DNA of 64,000 nucleotides, taken from NCBI GenBank assembly GCA_001600055.1, contig BCIV01000009.1:434001-498000 (forward strand), in the 5' to 3' direction. Made by a program: the position numbers and the translations under genes. The notes beneath the pieces were generated by a model, which saw only the letters and a list, made by a program, of their open reading frames with translations, did not search any database and was not told the origin of the DNA. Positions 60,401 to 64,000 of the stretch are shown one piece after another. Origin of the DNA: Filobasidium wieringae. Taxonomy: Eukaryota > Basidiomycota > Tremellomycetes > Filobasidiales > Filobasidiaceae. Positions within the stretch are counted from its first letter, which is position 1; the number at the start of each line of letters is the position of its first letter.

Positions 60401-61987
60401 TCATAGAACCCAATCAAAGACCGTTGTAAGGCCTGCCGCCACGCTCAGAATGACAACTACAGCGCAAGATATGACAATCGCCATCATTTCCGAACTATCA
60501 GGTCTTTGAAACCCCATCTTCGCCAACAAACCTTCTGGGTCTGATGGGGTATTTGTAGAGGTACTGTTACGGTTGTTCGTTTCCAAGAGTGGATCGGTAT
60601 CCTGTGAGTCATGAGCTCCATCTTCTCCTATCGCCCGGTCAGATGTACCGCTATGCAAGAAGGCGGGTGATACGTCATTAAAAGTCGAGCAGTAGCTTGC
60701 AGATTCAGCATACCTACCAGTTCCGAAGATGTCAAGCGAATCAATCCTCGTTGTTTCCTCGTCACCCTGGTTATCCTTGATCAAGATCTACAAGAGAAGA
60801 TCCCAGTCAACACTTAGGAACGAACATAACATATTCAGCTCGCTCACATGTAAGCTGTTGACATTCTGGAATCGTACGAAACGAAGGTCGATCCTGTTGC
60901 CCTTGATATCGCTTTCTTTCAGAACCAACTCCTGTGTAGGCTCGTGCGAATCTGCGTCTGCGAAGTCAAACTGAGGCTGGTTGATGTACAACTGAACGGT
61001 CTTAGGGCCTTGAGAAGGGGAGATGCCAGAAAAGATAGAAATGGATTTGATCTTGACCGGTTGGTTGAACTGTTTGTATTCCATGTAAAGGTCAGCTTTC
61101 GTGACTTAAGGGTAAGCGGTGAGCTGAGACATACTGGCAAGAATATCAACAACTCAGGGTCTACTTCACTCTCCAAGTAAGAAGACCCTTTGGGTCCAGC
61201 TCCACTACCGATAATCGTCTTGATCCCGTGTTGTGTACTCTCGTTCAAACAGGTTAGTTGAGCGGTGTGCACTTCTGGCAACAAGGAGGACTAATGTAGA
61301 AAACTAGTAAATTGGAGGAAGACTGAGAATCGCAATGAAAGATACACACAACACCAGGCTCAGAGGAAGAAGATCCAGAGCCAGAGGCTTCGGAATTCGC
61401 AGCGGGTGGCGACCCAGCGTGCTGCTTGATAAGAGATGAGAGTCCAGCAGGATTGGCTCCCATCATCTGGGTTTGTATTGTTGAGGTCAGCTCACGTTGA
61501 TGAGTTCGATTTCGAAGACTACTTACCTCGCCGACCTCCTTGCCTCCTTTGACGACCTTAAAGGTAGGCATTGCTCGAACCTTATATCGAGCTGCAACAG
61601 CCTGAAGACGGTCGACATCGACTTTCTAGATTCTACGAGTCAGCATTTTGCGGTATTTCGGGTGGAATGAGCCTCGAATCTCACCAGGAATTGAGCGTGG
61701 GGGGTCTGTCCTGCAATCTTCTCGAACACAGGTCCAATCATCTTGCCTGTTCGGTGTCGAAGTCAGATGGGCTTGAGTACATGACATGCAGACATCGCGG
61801 CTTACAGGGAGGGCACCATGTCGCAGTGAAATCGATGAAACATGCCTTGTTCGGTGGCAAGCTGTTGAGTATACTGTCGAATTCTACATACATCGTCCAA
61901 TCAGTTCGACATTTTCTCGTCAAAGGCTGAGGTTGCCAATGACATACCACTGACGCTTTGGACGTCTTTCAAATTTGGTCCGGGCAT
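60401..61987 (-). CDS. Thioredoxin-like PITH protein (TXNL1 family) with C-terminal membrane segment
   Basis: TXNL1 proteins reduce disulphides and associate with the 26S proteasome through the PITH domain. Eight exons (61948-61987, 61806-61883, 61685-61746, 61527-61625, 61350-61466, 61135-61290, 60848-61069, 60401-60787) give 386 aa. The thioredoxin domain has FIDFTATWCPPCKMIGPVF, its CPPC site split by an intron, and RYKVRAMPTFKVVKGGK with the cis-Pro. The PITH domain has LPEVHTAQLTCLNES, FLPFNQPVKIKSISIFSG, VQLYINQ and TTRIDSLDIFG. TXNL1 usually ends soon after this. Here about 110 residues follow, closing with a 27-residue hydrophobic segment (AIVISCAVVVILSVAAGLTT) at the C-terminus, as in a tail anchor. 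An unseen splice in the last exon could change this end. Confidence 0.88.
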
Positions 61988-62619
61988 GTTGAGAGGATGG
62001 CTACTGTTTCTGAAGATGACTTTGAATTAAGGCTGGTAGATTACTGGTTGTTGAAGAAAGTTTGGCAGCGTTGATGAGGGTATTCACTCGATATACAAAG
62101 GAGAAGCTGCCTCCCTTGGAAGTCGCTCCCTCTGAATTGCTGAGTCACGTCACGTCAGTCACTGATGACGCGTCGGATTTGAAATCCTACAAGGGGGTAT
62201 GTACAGGTCCAAGCTCCAGCGATATATCTACCAACTACTATGAATGATGGACATCTGGGCAAGCCCGAGCACGACAACGAATGATATGATATATGCGATG
62301 GCATGAAAGCGAGACAGCTTTTCAGTCGATGTCGACCGAGGAAGCTGGATGCGATGCTGGTCAACGATTCGGGCAAGTCAGTTACAACTCGTATGGCGAG
62401 AGACACGAAAACCTGGCTAATTTCGTAAATTCGTAAGGGAGACAGCTTCGATGGTGTCGTATGCTTGATGTTATAAATGAAGGAATAATAAAAATCCTCC
62501 TGGTTCGGCGTTGTGGGTTTTTACGTGTTTATTTGTGTTGGGACAGGTTCCGGAATTGGTCGGTACAACTGGTGACGGGGAGGACGAAAGGGTGATTGAG
62601 GTAGTCGCTCGATCCGGGG
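61988..62619. other. Intergenic
   Basis: Promoter of the thioredoxin-PITH gene (with the bZIP-like cluster at 62141) and 3' region of the partial gene on the right. Short open frames here show no recognisable content. Confidence 0.55.
62141..62175. promoter_or_regulatory. Cluster of AP-1/CRE-like motifs upstream of the thioredoxin-PITH gene
   Basis: About 155-190 bp upstream of the start codon, 35 bases contain TGAGTCA, two overlapping TCACGTCA-type half sites and TGATGACGCGTC. These fit bZIP (Yap/AP-1, CREB-type) recognition sequences. Fungal thioredoxin-system genes are classic Yap1 targets, so oxidative-stress control is a reasonable inference. Confidence 0.45.
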
Positions 62620-64000
62620 CTATGTTCGCAAAGGAGATGCTCGAGTTTTGTTTGAATCTGCTGCCGGTTCGGCTTCCTCGTCGAGCCCTAGCGCGACTCG
62701 TCCGACCCTGCTTGTCAGTTCGTCGAGAGCTTTGAAATCCTCCTTATCATCGGCTTGAGTAGCCGCTGAGCTCTGCGCTGGCGAGGCCTTTCCGGAAGCC
62801 GACATACCCACTGGTCTCGAAGCGGGATAAGCTGGGAATGGGGACACTGAAGGGAGACTGGAGGGATTGGTAGGCTCTGGCGACATCAAGGCTGCCGGTG
62901 AGAGATAGGATGGGTTCCCTTTCGAGTCCCCAGGTGGAGCGGCCAGATTAGTAGACCCACTGATCGGGCTGTTGAACGGCTGGAAACCAGGCAATTGGTG
63001 AGATGATCCGTTGATGAGGGCCAACTCGCTAGGCGAGGCATTATCGGGAGTCATGGTAGGAGGAAAGGCGTTCTGTGCGGAAGGACCGGCAGAATAAGCT
63101 CTTCGGTTCTGCTGCGAGCCGTAGCTTCCCGCAGGGGAGAACCGATCGGTCTGAGGTACACCGGCAAATTCCGCACCGTAAGATGGGCCTCGAGGGTTTC
63201 GGCGGTTCATCGAATCAGAAGGACGTCGACTTTGAGGCCCAGTGTTTCCCGCCATCCTAGGTGCGTTGAAAGTAGGTAATCCTCGTTGAGCTTGACGTGG
63301 CGAAGGTCCGGTACTCCAAGTTCCGCTATAGTTGCGTGAGTCGTTGTGCAGTCCACTAGCTGACTTGACTGGAGAGATAGGCGCTGATGCCGATCCTGCT
63401 GCGTGTCCCATACCGCCTGACGCGCCTTCGCTGAAAGATCCAGCTCGTGAATGCTGTTCGTCACCGTATCCTCCGTACTGCGAGCCTCCTTCCTGGCCTC
63501 TGACACCCATGTCTCGCCCTCGGAAAGAATCAGACCCATATCGACCATTAAAGTTCTGTCCGCCAGCTTGGTCCATGCCTAGACCTTGTTGCGACAACCA
63601 GGTATCCTGAGCCGAATAAGGTCCCGAGTCCCCATTTTCTGAACGCCTCCCGCGTCGCGCGCCACCTTGACTGGAGAACGATCGACGACCGAAGTCATCG
63701 ACCTCACCTGATGATGGAAGGATACCGTTCAGTGTTTGAGAGACCCGGTCAAACGGTCCAATGGTCATGTTGTTGCTTTTCCAGCCAGTCGCACTATAAG
63801 CACCTCGTCCAGGCATCGATCGTGGCGCAGGAGACGAGGATCGAGGTGCGCGTGCAAGTTCGTCTTCTCGCTCGATACAGAGTTCTGCCAAAGCCAGGAC
63901 TGCGCGTTCCGGTCGTGCAGTCAAGATCTATTAGGGTAAACAATGAGCATCGTTGCGATGGCTTGATCATCGCTATGATTACTTACCCTGGTCGCTCGCA
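62620..64000 (-). CDS. Disordered Ser/Gly/Pro-rich protein, partial (5' end outside window)
   Basis: The C-terminal 436 or so residues of a longer protein. The final exon is 62620-63927. A 58-nt intron (63928-63985 or so, GTAAGT..TAATAG) separates it from the tail of an upstream exon at 63987-64000. A short helix (LTARPERAVLALAELCIERE) opens it, then low-complexity Ser/Gly/Arg/Pro/Gln sequence with many SP sites (ASPSEL, SPEPTNPSS). It ends with a likely helix, KEDFKALDELTSRVGRVALG. With the N-terminus missing I cannot name it. Confidence 0.7.

Noticed and set aside
1..64000. CRISPR arrays, rRNA, tRNA, insertion sequences, attachment sites
   Set aside because: Looked for on both strands by eye; no direct-repeat array, tRNA box pattern or inverted-repeat-bounded transposase found. 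A covariance-model scan would be needed to exclude a tRNA fully.

Overview
The window is nuclear DNA of a basidiomycete fungus, most likely a Tremellomycete (Cryptococcus/Kwoniella-like). The evidence is densely packed genes on both strands, many introns of about 50-75 nt with GTRNGY donors and CTRAY branch points, and the gene set: a division-1 chitin synthase with a long disordered N-terminus, a CFEM GPI-anchored protein, class V myosin, LST8, MCD4, MED6 and NDC80. I saw no rRNA, tRNA, CRISPR array, transposon or prophage. Almost every open frame of any size is an exon, or a shadow of one, in a multi-intron gene. Most gene models below were spliced by hand from reading-frame continuity, and each cumulative coding length was checked to be divisible by three. 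Introns are inferred, not observed.

Layout. 1-11,460 (+): two tandem paralogous superfamily-1 helicase genes. The first enters from outside the window and holds only a UPF1-like helicase. The second is an 8.5 kb gene that joins a UPF1-like helicase to a UvrD-like helicase and a helical C-terminus (TRANK1-like). 11,625-20,786 (-): a GLTSCR1-domain chromatin protein, a C2-domain protein, CDP-diacylglycerol synthase and two small unknown proteins. 21,206-23,723 (+): Cu/Zn superoxide dismutase and Mediator subunit 6. 23,871-28,283 (-): an 18-exon chitin synthase, divergent from a TMEM242-like mitochondrial protein (28,638-29,697, +). 30,517-33,876 (-): a CFEM protein and La RNA-binding protein, the latter divergent from NDC80 (34,287-36,919, +). 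37,204-43,106 (-): class V myosin. 44,247-45,979 (+): a proline/methionine-rich unknown protein. 46,185-47,610 (-) LST8 and 47,848-49,260 (+) HDDC2-like nucleotidase share a promoter. 50,550-54,279 (-) MCD4 and 54,661-56,930 (+) a Gfd2/YDR514C-like nuclease share another. 57,113-60,057 (-): a large disordered coiled-coil protein. 60,401-61,987 (-): a thioredoxin-PITH protein with a C-terminal membrane segment. 62,620-64,000 (-): a partial disordered protein that runs off the end.

Functionally these are mostly unlinked housekeeping genes: cell wall and membrane (chitin synthase, CFEM, MCD4, CDP-DAG synthase), transcription (MED6, GLTSCR1), RNA (La, Gfd2-like), cytoskeleton and kinetochore (myosin V, NDC80), signalling (LST8), redox (SOD1, TXNL1). 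The most unusual locus is the tandem helicase pair at the left end. Other points of interest are candidate introns of only 27-34 nt, micro-exons of 11, 15 and 21 nt, a GC-AG intron, a possible tail-anchored TXNL1 and several unrecognised conserved-looking proteins.
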